This document shows, one piece after another, positions 12,594 to 27,800 of a DNA stretch of 64,000 nucleotides; within the stretch, counting starts at the first letter, position 1, and the number at the start of each line of letters is the position of its first letter. Made by a program: the position numbers and the translations under genes. The notes beneath the pieces were generated by a model, which saw only the letters and a list, made by a program, of their open reading frames with translations, made no database searches and had not been told where the DNA came from. The stretch covers positions 2,294,001 through 2,358,000 of the forward strand of contig JAHRHY010000004.1 of assembly GCA_019671135.1 (NCBI GenBank), given 5' to 3'. This DNA is from Linnemannia hyalina. Taxonomy: Eukaryota > Mortierellomycota > Mortierellomycetes > Mortierellales > Mortierellaceae.

Positions 12594-15500
12594 CTAACGA
12601 CCCCAACCAAGGCCGGCCAAGACATTGGCGCACTCGATCTCATCCATGTTCATATCGTCCGACTCTGCCGCGGCTGTGGCTACTCCAGATAATGGTGACG
12701 ATGATTTGTCTCCAAGATGAACTCCACCCCAGCTGTGGTTCCTCTCGAGGATGGGAAAACTGGCAGGGGACCGGCGTGAGGCATGCTCCAGCTCCACACC
12801 GTACTCCCTGGTAGGCGAAGAGGTAATGAGCGACATGGACGCCCTCAACACCTTCCGAGGCATCTTGTGAACTCCACTCCAGCTATCCTGTGAATGCTGT
12901 CTCTGCCTCTGGGAGTGCTGCTGGTACGACTTTTGCTCTATCCCCAAGTCAAACGACTTTGCAAACGTCTTGGTCATGCTCGCTCGCTTCTTGGCCTGTT
13001 CTCGGAAATCCTCTTCGTCCGTCTCGTCGCCGTTTGCGGGTGTCATGTGGGTCCTGGCAGTTCGCTTCTGTGCTTGGTGAGTCAATGTCTTTCTTGAAGG
13101 GAAAGGACGAGGCTCCTGCTGCTGTTGTTGTTGTTGTTGTACATGTTTCCAAGATGGCGTAGAGGCCTGGCTCCGCTTCTCCTCTTCTGTGTCAGAGTCA
13201 AAGAGGTTTTGGCCAATAGAAAGTCGTCTGGCTCGCATGGCTGGTTGTCCAGTGGTTGGTCGAGCGGCAGTGACGGCAGGAGTGACAGAGGTAGTGGTAG
13301 CTGGGGCAGGGACAGTGGCAACTGGTGATACAGGGCTGATCAGTTTGGACTGCGACTGAATCCGCTTGAAACCATTGCCCATGACCAACTGCAATCGACG
13401 GGCCAATTCGGCAGTGTTGATCCCTGTGGAGGAGAGAGTGGATGTCGTAGTAGAGGGAAGTACCGAGGCGAGGAATGACTTTGATGCCCTGTTAGCGACG
13501 CTATCGATCGTGTGTTTGCCAGTCCTAGAGAGCGTCGACTGTTTAAAGTTACTACGGGCTGGTCGATGGTTGTGATGGTGCGAGTGAGATTGGTGCTGCT
13601 GCTTTTGGCGATTGAGGACCTGCTCCATCAGGGACATTGTCCGAGGGTAAGGCGGGCCGTAGCGATTGGATGTCGAATTCGAGAGCGGCTCTGGCATGGA
13701 ACGGTGCTTCCGGGCACTCTTTGGGGCAGCAGATCGTGGGTGCGACTGTGATGGTATAGAAAGAGGCTGGCGAGTATAGTCGGTTCCTGAGGAAGAAGAT
13801 GGGATGGTTGGCGTTGACAGGGATCGATGTGGCGGGATCGTTGCTGACTTTGAGGCTGGGAAGAACGTCGTGCCGGATGGTGAGCTCCCTGTAAGTGATG
13901 ACGATGAGTTGAGAATGGGCTTTGTTGACTTCTCGGACCAGGTAGCCATCACGGGGTCGTTTCCTTGACCAGACCTTCTTTTGGCTTCCTGCAACAACAT
14001 GTTCAAGTGACGGTCGGCAGTCTTAATATCTGTCAGCTCCTGGGTGCTCCTGGTCACAGCCAGCCTCTTGCGCAAAGTCTCCTCAGACTCCTCGGACTTG
14101 ACGGCAACAAGACGATCGCTCCCCGCCCCAGAGTCCTTGGCCGATCTATGATCTGACTGAGGAGATGGAGACTTGAATGGAGCAACAGGTCTCGATGGAG
14201 GGGATGACAAAGGCAACTTCAGAGGCGACAGAGCAGCCGGCAAAGCGGAGCAGGTATCAGCGCGAGTCAACGATGGTGGCCTCATCAAGGAACTGATAGA
14301 AGGCGAGGTGGACATCAAATCGGAACAGGATCTTGAACCGAGCCTCGAGACATGCCCGTGTCCACGCGAAGGTAAAAGGACAGGAGAAACCGACATGTTG
14401 GAATCGTCTGACGATCGCCGATGCGACTCACCGCCACCATAACTACTGCGCTCGCCATCCGATCGGGGCAGGTCGTCTTCGGACCCTCCTGGATGTACGC
14501 CACCAATTCCGTTTCCCGAGACAGACTTTTTCCTCAGTGTCTGGCGTCTGTTCTGGAACCAGATCTGCACAGCCCGGACGCTCATCCCAAGACGCTCTCC
14601 CAACTCCTGTCGTGTTGCTGCGTCTGGTAACAAGTTCTTGGCAAAGGCATCTTCCAGAATCTCGAGCTCCTCGCGGTTGGTCCTCCTTCTTCTCTTGCGT
14701 GGCTGTCCATTTGGAGATGTGCTGAAGTGTGAAGGGATAGCATTGACCCAGTTGAGTGTCTTCCTGGGAGCGCTTGAAGCGGTCCTGTCGAATGGGTGGA
14801 GCGACTGTTGGTGGTGGTGTTGTTGATGGTGTGCCCGATGTGGTTGCCTCTGACTGGATGTGTTGCTACGGTGATATCCGTTTGATTCCAATGTAGAGTC
14901 AAGTTCGAAACTAGATTCCAGAGGATCGTGAGGTTCCTGAAACTCTTGAGAGGACGGCGGCGTCATGGGAAGGTCAGTCGACTCGATCTTGACTACGGTC
15001 TCCTCCTGCTGCTGAAACGACGTCGATTTGAATCGGAAGAGTGGTGTTGCTGAGGTAGGGCAAGGGTTGTTGCGGATGCTGGAAAAGACTGGCTCTTGGT
15101 TGGTTGAGGGAGGAGATGGCAATGATGTTGGAAGGACAGGACAATCAAAGGTCTCTGGAGCAGGCGCCGACACCGGCAAAGACGCCTTGCGCAATGGTGT
15201 TGTCGGTACGTTCTGTGTTGTTGTCGAAATCGTCGTCGTTGCTGTTGCTGTTGTGGCAAGTGATGCCGAGGCAGCAGTCTGTGCAAGTAAAGTGGAGATC
15301 CCGACCGAAATGGATGTCGCCGAGATCCCAGAGGAGGCTGCTGTTGGCATGATTGAGGGAGATATAGCGCCCTCCTGCATGTGTCTGATCTGGTTGATTT
15401 GGTTAATCTGATTAATCTCCTCGGCCAGCTTGAGTGAAGGTGAGTAGTCAGAAGAGGACTCCAGGACTGGAGACGTCGAAGGTACAAGCTGAGACGTATC

Positions 15501-15632
15501 GTCAGTCTCCTGCTGAATGTTGTTGGCTGTCTCCCACTCAGAAGTCTCGACCACCTTCTGCATGACGGGTAGAGCCATTATGGGTGTTGGCCCTGTGGTG
15601 GGAGTTGGGACGGTTGTCGAGGTTCTCGACAT
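12594..15632 (-). CDS. Homeodomain transcription factor
   Basis: A single open frame of 1012 residues. A canonical 60-residue homeodomain lies near residues 311-370 (about 14523-14701): basic arm RKRRRRTNREELEILEDAF, then LGMSVRAVQIWFQNRRQ, with the WFQNRR recognition helix intact. There is no three-residue loop insertion, so it is not of the TALE class. Flanks are long and rich in Ser, Thr, Pro and Gln, with His-rich and poly-Gln patches typical of activation or repression domains. The C-terminus ends in a short ordered-looking acidic segment (DEIECANVLAGLGWGR), preceded by an Ala/Ser linker. It resembles fungal Yox1/Pho2-like regulators in outline, but target genes cannot be inferred. Start is the first Met; upstream sequence stays open only briefly. 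Any intron inside would have to preserve frame, and none is needed. Confidence 0.88.
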   Translation of the reverse strand: MSRTSTTVPTPTTGPTPIMALPVMQKVVETSEWETANNIQQETDDTSQLVPSTSPVLESSSDYSPSLKLAEEINQINQINQIRHMQEGAISPSIMPTAASSGISATSISVGISTLLAQTAASASLATTATATTTISTTTQNVPTTPLRKASLPVSAPAPETFDCPVLPTSLPSPPSTNQEPVFSSIRNNPCPTSATPLFRFKSTSFQQQEETVVKIESTDLPMTPPSSQEFQEPHDPLESSFELDSTLESNGYHRSNTSSQRQPHRAHHQQHHHQQSLHPFDRTASSAPRKTLNWVNAIPSHFSTSPNGQPRKRRRRTNREELEILEDAFAKNLLPDAATRQELGERLGMSVRAVQIWFQNRRQTLRKKSVSGNGIGGVHPGGSEDDLPRSDGERSSYGGGESHRRSSDDSNMSVSPVLLPSRGHGHVSRLGSRSCSDLMSTSPSISSLMRPPSLTRADTCSALPAALSPLKLPLSSPPSRPVAPFKSPSPQSDHRSAKDSGAGSDRLVAVKSEESEETLRKRLAVTRSTQELTDIKTADRHLNMLLQEAKRRSGQGNDPVMATWSEKSTKPILNSSSSLTGSSPSGTTFFPASKSATIPPHRSLSTPTIPSSSSGTDYTRQPLSIPSQSHPRSAAPKSARKHRSMPEPLSNSTSNRYGPPYPRTMSLMEQVLNRQKQQHQSHSHHHNHRPARSNFKQSTLSRTGKHTIDSVANRASKSFLASVLPSTTTSTLSSTGINTAELARRLQLVMGNGFKRIQSQSKLISPVSPVATVPAPATTTSVTPAVTAARPTTGQPAMRARRLSIGQNLFDSDTEEEKRSQASTPSWKHVQQQQQQQQEPRPFPSRKTLTHQAQKRTARTHMTPANGDETDEEDFREQAKKRASMTKTFAKSFDLGIEQKSYQQHSQRQRQHSQDSWSGVHKMPRKVLRASMSLITSSPTREYGVELEHASRRSPASFPILERNHSWGGVHLGDKSSSPLSGVATAAAESDDMNMDEIECANVLAGLGWGR
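14523..14701 (-). other. Homeobox
   Basis: This segment encodes the DNA-binding homeodomain. The conserved Trp-Phe-Gln-Asn of helix 3 lies near 14550, and the basic arm that enters the minor groove is at the high-coordinate end. Confidence 0.88.
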
Positions 15633-18605
15633 GTTGTAGTTGCTATATAGTATCTGAAAAGAAGAAACGATGTATCACAGGGAGGAGTAGACAGGGTCAG
15701 ATCGAATGCATTATGCTTTGTGTCAATAAAGACGCACGATGCTGAGCAAAGCAACCTTGTTGGTCACTTTATCCGCCCTCTTCCTGAATGTGTTATGGGC
15801 GGCGAGAGCAAAGAAGGGGAGAAAAGGGTCGTACAACAGTCGATCCAAGAATGTGGTAGTGGGATGGTGCGCAAAATGAAAATGAAAATGAAAATGAAAA
15901 AGCCGAATTCGATTTGAAGAGAAAAAGAAGCGACCGAGGTACCTCTTGCCCCGCTGTACTCAAAAAGAATATGGTCAAAGCGACAAGTCGTCGGCGTCGT
16001 TATTGTAGTTGTTGTTGGCTGTGAACTGTCAACCCAGGTGAGGGTGAGTATAGAAGTGTGAGAGGGAAAGAATCGGGCGAGTGTAAAGAACAAAGATAGA
16101 TCTGCCAATGGGCATGACGTGAACGAAAGATGACTGGCATAGGAAGGGCGCGAGGGTAAACAAAGGGGAAGGAACGAAAGGGAGCGGATTGAGTGCTTGC
16201 GGTGTTTGTGGTTGCTGTTGGATATGGAATTGGACCATGGTTCTTTGTGTCCGCCTTTGTGTATGTGTGTCTCTCTGTCCGTCTCCGTGAAATGGATAAT
16301 GCAGAAGTTGTTGTTCCTTGCGTGGTTGTATTCGTTGTGGTTGTTGAAGAAAAGAAAGGATCGATGACAGGATATGCCCTGAAATGTGTGTCCATACCTG
16401 TTTGATATATAAAGACAACAAGGGCTTGTTCGTTGTGGATTGATGGGTTCTGTTCTCTCACTTCTGTTGCTTGTGATTGACGGGGCAAACACAGGAAGCT
16501 AGCCAACTCATGGATATCGAATGTAAGTCTCTCTCTTTCTCTCTGTTCTCTTTGCTGTTTCTGGTTGAATGGGTGCAACCGGATCACAGAAGATTGAGAG
16601 TAGAAGGAGGTGAAGAGAGGATTGAAATAGAAAAGGAAAAAAGGAAGAGAAGAGGGGGAGGAAGGAAGTAGCGAAGGGAAGAAAAGGAAGTGATGTGTGT
16701 GTGATTGAAGAGGCGAGGAAATAAAGGAACAACACGAATGGGAAATGGAAATTATTATCAATTGTCGCCGTCAACAACAAAGAAAACGGATGGGTTCGCA
16801 AAAAAAAAGAGAGCACTTAGGTATTCAGGTGAGTGGAGTGGCAGGCGAAATGGTGTGTAGATGAATAGGGATTAAAAAAAAAGGAGCAAGAAAGAAGTGT
16901 TGCAGCTCGGTGTTGAAAGAGAAAGAGGGTGAAAACCAGAAAAAACATGAATTGCGCACAAATATCATTCAAACCAAATGAATTGTACCAGAAAGTCAGG
17001 GACAGCCCAAGTGAAGAACACAATCTCCGTCCCCAACCTTTTGTTCAATCCACTTTTGGGTCAAATGAAAACACCCGAGAAACTGCCAGTCTTCTGTTCC
17101 TTTCTTGATGAAAGGAAGGAAACTCAGCGCGCTTCGTGTTCAGTCAACAGGTGTGCGGAACACGAAAAGAGTCAAAAGAGTGAACGAAAACGAAATCAAA
17201 AAATGAAAATGAAATTGAATTTTTATTTCCGACTTCCGACGCGTCGCACGATATTCCTCATTTCTTTTTTTTGGACAAAATTCAAAATTCAAAAAATAAA
17301 AAATAAGGAGAAAAATGGGACGCGTCAAACTGTCAGTTGCCGAGTCACATGATATAGGCAACATTTGCGATTGAAAATGTCTCCTTGTGCCTGAAAAAAA
17401 ACTCATCTGCCCTGACTACGTGTAGAGACCACGAATCATTCAATCAGGCTAGAATAGTGCCAGCCTGGCGATTAGTTGCAACAACTACGACGACATCACA
17501 AGCATAATTGTATAAACGATGTTAGTCTTGTTGGAGCAGTGATGTGGGAGTGGAAGAGAAGGAAGGAGGGAGAAGTACATGAGAAGAGAATGACGACGAG
17601 TAAAAGAAAGTAAACGTGAATGTAAAAGAGGGTGCAAAGTGAGAGAAAGAAAAAGGAGGCGAGAGGGATCGAACAAAAATCAAAAAGGAACAAAGAGGGC
17701 GACTTTCAAAATATTCGTCTGTCGTCCGCGCCACAACTTAAGGTGAAGGGGTGACCATCCACGCTGCACATTCAGAACCCACAGAACAATAGAAGCGGCA
17801 ATAGGTTTGCAGCAGCAGCAACGACAACGGGATCAACGACGACAACATCATGCACAAAAACGCAGATGCTCCTCGCTTTGTACTTTCAATTTTTTTTTGA
17901 GAGCCTCCACTGGTGCCACTTTCCTTAGGAATATTAGGGCACACCAACTGCAACTAGAGCCACAAGCTTCATCGACAGCAACATCAACAACGCAACATCA
18001 ACAACGAGAGCTGAGAGTGTGAAGAACGAGTAAGCACAGAGGGTGAGCACAGGGGAATCCAAATTGACATGCCTCTTGCTACCTCCCATGTTTCCCTTGC
18101 ACAGTTGCACCAACAGGCATCGACTTGGTCAATTTGTGCTCTGTCAGCGACCAAAGAACCCTGCTTGTGTGTTTGTCTGTTTGTCCCTCTGTCCCAACCC
18201 ATCAGCCCGTGCTTGCCCCCGCCCTGTTGTTGTCTGTTTTACTTTGCTGCTGAAATTTGCCCTCTTAGTTGTATGAACGAGCACTCATGAAACTCAGACA
18301 ACCGCAATACTCCCCTTGTGTCCCCTCTCTTCTTCTCTTTCCTCTCTTTCTTCTTTTTCTTTTTCTCTTTTTCTTTTTCTTCTTTGACCTCGTCGACCTT
18401 CTCACTCACCACTTGGCCCCCTTCTTCCCTGACATACCCTGTCCTTATTCATTATCCTCTTGCCCTAACCACCATCGCTCTTCATCATCCACACTTCCCC
18501 TCTCCACACTTTTCTTCCATTCCATTCCATCATCCTAATACCCCCTTACTTCTTCCTCAGCTCCATCGACTCTCCTTCCTCCCTCTACACATATCATAAT
18601 CCATC
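15633..18605. other. Long divergent promoter region, no supported gene
   Basis: About 3 kb separates the divergent homeobox gene (-) and a single-pass membrane protein (+). Sequence is low in complexity: purine-rich on the plus strand near 16500-16720 and 17530-17700 (leader-like for the minus gene), and pyrimidine-rich near 18310-18600 (leader-like for the plus gene). An AAAATG hexamer repeat is at about 15878-15900. Several open frames exist here but consist of simple-sequence translation. The size suits the control region of a developmental regulator; this is inference. Confidence 0.5.
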
Positions 18606-19580
18606 ATGTCATCCAAATCCCCAATCGCCGTAAAGCCAACGGCCACAACCGCTACTGTCAACACCCCTGCCGCCACTTCATCCACCAAATTCAACCTCCC
18701 CACAATCGGCAGCAACACCGGGGGAGCCAGCGGCAGCCCCCAGTTCAACCTCCCCACCGGCGCCGGCGGCTTTAACTACCCTGCGACCCCCACAGGAACC
18801 GACCCCAACTCGCCCAACTACCTCGCCGGTCAGGCTAACGGTGCTGGCAACTCTTCCAACTCATCGTCATCGAATGTTCCTATTATCGTTGGTATCACTG
18901 TTGCTGGAGTTGCAGTCTTGGCCATTGCGGGTTTGTTGGTTCAGCGGTACAAGTCTCGCTCGAGGACCAACACCATCAACTCGCACCAGACCCGGTCCCG
19001 CAACAATCAAAACCCTGCTGCCGGTGGCAATGATGGCGCTCCGGGAAGTGGATACATGAGCGGAGAGGAGGAGCGTGGGGATAGGTCCAAACTCGCCAAA
19101 TCGTTCACGATCCGCAAACCCGCAAGCATCTACCTTGACGACGACCAAGATTTGGACCAGACAGGACACCCACGTTACAAGTCTGCATCCGATGCCCAGA
19201 ACCACCCCTATTACAGCAGCCACCGGACTCCCGGACTGGTCGAGTACGAGCTTTCGGATACCAGTGGACAAAAATACGGCCCCAGCAGTGTGGCCGAACG
19301 CAAACGTTATGTTGAACAACAACAACGTAAAGTCATGGACGAGTATGAGATGTTTAACCCCCACAGTGACCTTCCTCCTCAATCCCCCTACCCGGCTTCG
19401 TTGAACTCTGCACCCTCTTATACCTCTCGCCCTTTGTCGCCCCATGTTCACCATGGTGCGACTAGCCCTACGCCCATGATGACCCCCTCGATGGGCGGTC
19501 GTAGCCCAAGAGTCAACCACCCCACACACCAGCCTTTTGGACGAAACATGGACCAGATGGACAACGACTACAAATACTAG
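18606..19580 (+). CDS. Single-pass membrane protein, function unknown
   Basis: An uninterrupted 324-residue frame. Residues 1-90 are Ser/Thr/Asn/Gly/Pro-rich without a cleavable signal peptide. A 22-residue hydrophobic segment (VPIIVGITVAGVAVLAIAGL and on, residues 91-112) is followed at once by QRYKSRSR, a positive stop-transfer cluster, so the N-terminus probably faces outside and the long C-terminus the cytosol. The cytosolic part is polar and basic to acidic, with LAKSFTIRKPASIYLDD and a Tyr/Pro-rich stretch near the end, which might be phosphorylated. In layout it resembles fungal wall-stress sensors and Skg6/Axl2-type proteins (short external Ser-rich region, one span, cytosolic tail), but no homology is claimed. 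ATG at 18606 follows a CT-rich leader and has A at -3. Confidence 0.8.
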   Translation: MSSKSPIAVKPTATTATVNTPAATSSTKFNLPTIGSNTGGASGSPQFNLPTGAGGFNYPATPTGTDPNSPNYLAGQANGAGNSSNSSSSNVPIIVGITVAGVAVLAIAGLLVQRYKSRSRTNTINSHQTRSRNNQNPAAGGNDGAPGSGYMSGEEERGDRSKLAKSFTIRKPASIYLDDDQDLDQTGHPRYKSASDAQNHPYYSSHRTPGLVEYELSDTSGQKYGPSSVAERKRYVEQQQRKVMDEYEMFNPHSDLPPQSPYPASLNSAPSYTSRPLSPHVHHGATSPTPMMTPSMGGRSPRVNHPTHQPFGRNMDQMDNDYKY

Positions 19581-19656
19581 TGGCTTCTTTCTTCATCTCT
19601 ACTTTCTCACTCCTCTTGATCATTATTACCCCTCCAGTACCCTTCTCATTACTGTT

Positions 19657-19662
19657 AATAAA
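19657..19662 (+). terminator. Polyadenylation hexamer AATAAA of the membrane-protein gene
   Basis: AATAAA occurs 77 bases after the stop at 19580, a usual distance. Confidence 0.5.
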
Positions 19663-20816
19663 CCTCACCTTTCATATCACTACTCTCGTTTGTTTTGTCA
19701 AGTGTCCAGCAGGAAGAAAACGAAAGGGTAAGCGCCCTAAAAATATTCCGTGTTTGTCAACAAATGAACACAGAAAGTGTATTACAAAATAGCGGAACCA
19801 TAAATTGCATGCCCTGTTCTATCCTTCCAACGGTCCAATCGTTCACCCGATCACTTTTAGTGATGTTTTTTTTTTTGCCTCAAATGGTCCTCTCTCTCTC
19901 TCCCTTGATGGGAACAGTGCGCCCACCCTTCGCGATCACATCTCTTCTTTCATTCAATATTACGATATGCAAGGAAGAAAAATTATGAAAGCAATGAAAA
20001 AAAGGTGTGTGTATGTCGCTGCGTGGAAAGCGGAGTTCCTGCCACTCTTAGACCATTAGCGCCCTTATCACCATCATCGTTGCCGCCGTCCATGTAACCG
20101 TCTAATATTGACCTTCAAACGAAGAGAAATGGGGGAGATGGGGGGTCCCGACCCAGTGAAAAAAAATGAAAAATGAACTGAACCACTCACAAATCTCCGC
20201 CCATCGCCCTTCTTCCTGCTGGAAATGAGCAAACTGTGCTCATAAAGATAGAGGGAAAACTTTACTTCACTCGATCATCCCTAACGGCCTGGCCCTGTCT
20301 GTCTGTCTGTCTGTCTCTCCGCTCCGCATGTCTCTCGCTCTCTCTCTCTCGCCTACTCCACGCCGCACCACACCCACCCACCCACTCGCCCACTCCACAC
20401 AGCTCACTCTCTCTACTCTCTCTCTCCCACATGTTTCTCCTTCTTCTTCCCATATAAGCTTCCCCTCGCGCCCGCATGACTCTGGGAGTCTTAACCTTGT
20501 CTCTGTCAATCGCCCCTGTCATTCGTCTCCCCGATTCTCCTTCCTCTTTCTCCACCATCAAAAATATCTAGACAGAAAAAAAGAACAGGTAAGCTCAGCT
20601 CAAGCCAAGTACCAGGAACCAGATACCGGTTTGACCACCCCCTACCATTGCTGTTATTTCCTCCTTTCTCATCGTACCATCGTCATGTCTATCATTTGAA
20701 TTGATGCACATACATACCGCAATAGTACCCCTATCCCACTAAGTAACCCGCTAACAAAAATCGTATCAAGTCAACCAAGGAACCACACATCAGTCTAAAA
20801 TAAACGCCCTCGCTGG
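19663..20816. other. Intergenic, convergent 3' ends; simple repeats
   Basis: No gene is supported. The stretch holds a CTGT tetranucleotide run at about 20297-20316, followed by CT-rich and CACC-rich sequence to about 20560. A GTAAGC that could be an intron donor is at 20588, but no coding exon can be attached to it. Confidence 0.45.
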
Positions 20817-20822
20817 TTTATT
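20817..20822 (-). terminator. Polyadenylation hexamer of the NDR kinase gene
   Basis: TTTATT on the plus strand reads AATAAA on the minus strand, about 90 bases downstream of the kinase stop codon at 20913-20915, next to a T-rich tract. Confidence 0.5.
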
Positions 20823-20912
20823 TTTTTTTTATTTTATTTCAAAACTAAGTGAAACTCACGGATGCCGCGCTCCCCACATCTTCATTTCTCGTTCTTACAA
20901 AGGGTAACCCCT

Positions 20913-24086
<3,174 letters not shown>

Positions 24087-24802
24087 CTTGTGAAGGGAAG
24101 GTGTCCTTGCGGAAAGAGTGCGTGAGTGTGTTGTCTAGACGATGATGACGTTGAATGTGTCTTGTGAGCCTCGAGAGGTGATGAAGGTATGGTGGGAAGA
24201 GGGAAGAAAAGTGAGGAGGAGGATGGAGGAAGGAAAGGGAGGGGAGCAGAGCAAAAAAAAAAAAAAAAAAAAAAAAAAAGTGAAGGTGCCAGGAGTGCTG
24301 TGAGAAGAAGACGAAAAGAAAAAAGAAAAAAAAGATGAGAAAAGAAGAAAGAGAGCAAACGAAAAGTGGAGATGGCGAGGGCGAACCTTTTTCTTCTTTT
24401 CCTTTCCTACCACGACAAACCGACTTTTCCCTCCCATACAGCATTGGTCGACTCTCATACCACATCCACACTCACCCATTGGTGTGGAGAAGAGGGTGAA
24501 GATTGACCATTGAGAAGATGATCAATCGACACCAATTGCTCCCCACTCATGGGACAAAAGGCTGTGCAGCAATTGTGTCCACCACTCTCACGCCTCTAAA
24601 AAGCCACCCACTAAAAAAGCTCATCTGATGGACACGCGTTCCTGGGTAAAAGGAGGGATGGTAAGAGTTGCTAAAGCCCATTGCCTAGACCAGCTATTCC
24701 TGGGCACTAGTTACCTATCCATCTCCGAATGTATTGTAGGAACAAAAATAATAGAAAATAATACAACATGATACAAAAAGCTATTGAACAATAGACATCT
24801 AT
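24087..24802. other. Intergenic: NDR kinase promoter and taxilin 3' end
   Basis: Read on the minus strand, 24100-24450 is a CT-rich leader for the kinase, containing an unbroken run of 27 A on the plus strand (24253-24279). The rest, to 24802, is presumed 3' UTR of the taxilin gene. No other feature is seen. Confidence 0.5.
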
Positions 24803-27800
24803 CTATTTGATCGTGATCGCGCTGAGGTAAAGTCCTGTAGGTCGTACGGCCTGGTACCCTCCCTGAGCCTGGGCCAAACGAGAGATGGCGCCCAAGGAAG
24901 TTGACGTCTCCATCGGGATAGGCCACTTCTTGGAAGGGGAATGGCCGGTGCCTGTAGAGAGTGCAGGGAAGACGTTTTTGGGGTTGCAATTCCAATGGGT
25001 ATATTTACATGCCTGCTCCCGCGTCCGCATTGCATCAGCATTTGCCTTGACCGACTCTGCCTTGGCTATTCCTCCTCCTCCTCCTCCTCCTCCTCCTCCT
25101 CCTCCTCCTCCTCCTCCTCCTCCTCCCGCTAATACTCTTCTGACGCCGTTCGTTCCTGCGGTTGAATTTGGCCTTATCGTCCGATCCAATGACTTTGCGC
25201 CATCCAACTTGTTTCCTGGCTGCCCCGAAACGCTCGTCGTGGGTATAACAGTCTCCTTGCTTGCCAAGCCAATGACCTCGCTCGTTTTCTTTACGCTCTC
25301 GTTCAGCTTCTTCATGTCCAAAGATTCAGCAAAAATTTGCTCCGCACCATTCTTGCTCATCGATGTCGACGGCGCCACAATACCTTCGCAATGGAAACCA
25401 TTCTCCAGATTGGTGTAAGGCTCATCAATAACACCCCCCTCTCCAACCAGGACCAAACCTTCAATCGTCAAAGTCAGAGCAGAATGCTGGTCGCCGCGCT
25501 GGATGCACATTTGAGGACGTTGGCGCTTCGGCTTTTGTCGGAATTTGGAAGATGGGGTCGACATCCGTCTTGCCCCCGTCATACCCTGCTTGAACACCGC
25601 GGCCGAGAAAGAAATAGTCGTTCCTGTAGTCGGAAAGGCAGGGCTAGTTGCGTCCACGACTGTTATTGGTGCCGATGCGTCACTGGCGCCAATATCCACT
25701 TGATCCTCAGCCGTTTTGATGGATCCATTCTGTGAGGTCACATCTCCTGTCGTCATGTGTTGTGTGCATTGCTTCGCAAGCAATTCCTCGCGAAGAACTG
25801 CTCGCTCGGCTTGAAACGCTCGACAAAGGGCTTCTAGCTGAAGTAGCTTCTTGTTGGCATGGTCGAATGCACTCTGTTGCTTCGCTCTCTATTGTACCGT
25901 GTAAAAGTTAGCATTGCATGTCGTTGAAAGGTTGATCGATCGATGAGGGGTAAATATGAGATATGTTGAAGTTGCGACTATTTACCTCTTCAACCATCTC
26001 CAAGATGTTCCGGTTCATGGTATCGCATTTCGCACGAATGGTTACGTTGACCTTCTCCAGTCTGCTGCCCTTCTTCGCCATAGCCTCCATCTCCTTGCGG
26101 AACGTCTGGAACAGCGTGTTGCTCTTGTTGAGTGTCTCCTCGACCTGCTTGAACTTCTCCACATAAACACCCAATTGCCTCCTGAGCTCGGCCTCGGTCT
26201 TTGTGGATTCTTGCAGCTGAGACTTGAGTAGATCTAACTTCACTGCGCCTTCCTGCGATGCGCGGTTTTGTCGATCCAACTTGGCCTGTGCTAATTGAAG
26301 CTCCAAGTCCTTGGCTTTGACGACAGAGTTGAAGTGCTTCTCCCTCAGGTCATACTGCTCCATGAATCCTCGTAGCTTCTCGCGCAACCTAACGACGATA
26401 TAGGTATGATCAGGAAAGATGAGTAAAAATGCCACCAAATGTATCCAACGCATGGAAAAGTCAATCCTACTCCGATAACTTACAAAGTCTCGTTCCCGAC
26501 TAAGGGTCTTTGCGTGTCGACCACCTCAGATGCTTCTTGTCTCATAGTTGATCCTGTCTTCCGATCCGAATGCCGGCCCCACTATTCGATTGCAGATGAG
26601 ATATTGACTTGGATTAGCAAACGATTCTTCTTCCACTAGTCACATCAAGGTCATCACTCGGCACAATACCTTGATCTCTTTGTTCTCCCTGTGGATCTGT
26701 CGACACAGACCCTCCAACTTGCGGCACAAATTATCCGATTTGCTGATCATGACTTTGTCTAATGATAAGGCAAACTGTAAGCAACAATTCATCACATATA
26801 AGTGGAGCTCATGGCTGTGACGATAACAAAGGAAAGGCCATCGTTACCTGCATGGCGCTCCTCTAGAAGACGCCCATGTTCAGCTATCATGGTATCATTG
26901 GTCTGCTGGATCCGATCCTTCTCTCGGGCCAGGAGATCCCGCTCCCGCTGCAGGAGCTCATGTTTCTTCTTCAGCTTGGCGTGGTCCCTCTCCTGTTTGC
27001 GCATGTCCTGAAACTAAAGAAGTTTCGTTCGATATGACGTGGTCGGGACAGAAACAATTAGACCTTGGCAAGAAGTTTGCTACAAAAGAGCCTCACAGAT
27101 AATTTGGATCATTTCAGTTAATACATACCAACTCCAGATACTTTCGCTGCATCAGGCTGACCTTCGCAATCTGGTCCTCCTGTCCATTGCTAACCTGGGA
27201 GATCTCCTTGTGAACTTTCTTCATTTGTTTGGCTATATGTGGAAGACACAATTGAAAGAGAAGAGAGAAGTGGGCGAGAGAGTATAATAGAAGGGGCGGG
27301 AAAATTGAGACAGGGAGAGATCAGAAGGGCGCGAGATGACAAGTATCCTCCTTACTCATTAAGTAAAAATATCAAGTGACAGTAACATCTTCCATCTCTC
27401 GGTCAAAGACAATAAAGAATAACACACCAATGGCTTTTTCATCATCCTCCTCAGTAAGAGGCGCCGACTCGAGCTGAGAAATCTTCATCTGGATCAGCTC
27501 GTTGACATCCAGTTGGCTGAGAACACGCCTGGTGCGCTTGGGAGAGGGACCATTGGTCGGAGCAGATCCCCTCTGATCCTTCGGGACAATAGATGATGTA
27601 GTGTCTGAAGAATCAGAATTGGAGAATGTGGGCGAAGTCGGAGGGGAGGAGGATGAAGATGATGAAGCAGGATTGCTGCAGCAACTGCTATCGCTAGAGG
27701 AGGCTCCATCCGAGTGGGGCACTTGATTCAAGGAGGCGAGCGCCTCTTCGAGGGAGGACAGGCGCAAAGCTTGGAAGGCAGCCTCCAACTCTGCATCGTC

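Noticed and set aside
16000..16761. 253-codon minus-strand frame upstream of the homeobox gene
   Set aside because: Product is Phe/Leu/Ser/His-rich translation of a pyrimidine tract without domain; consistent with leader DNA.
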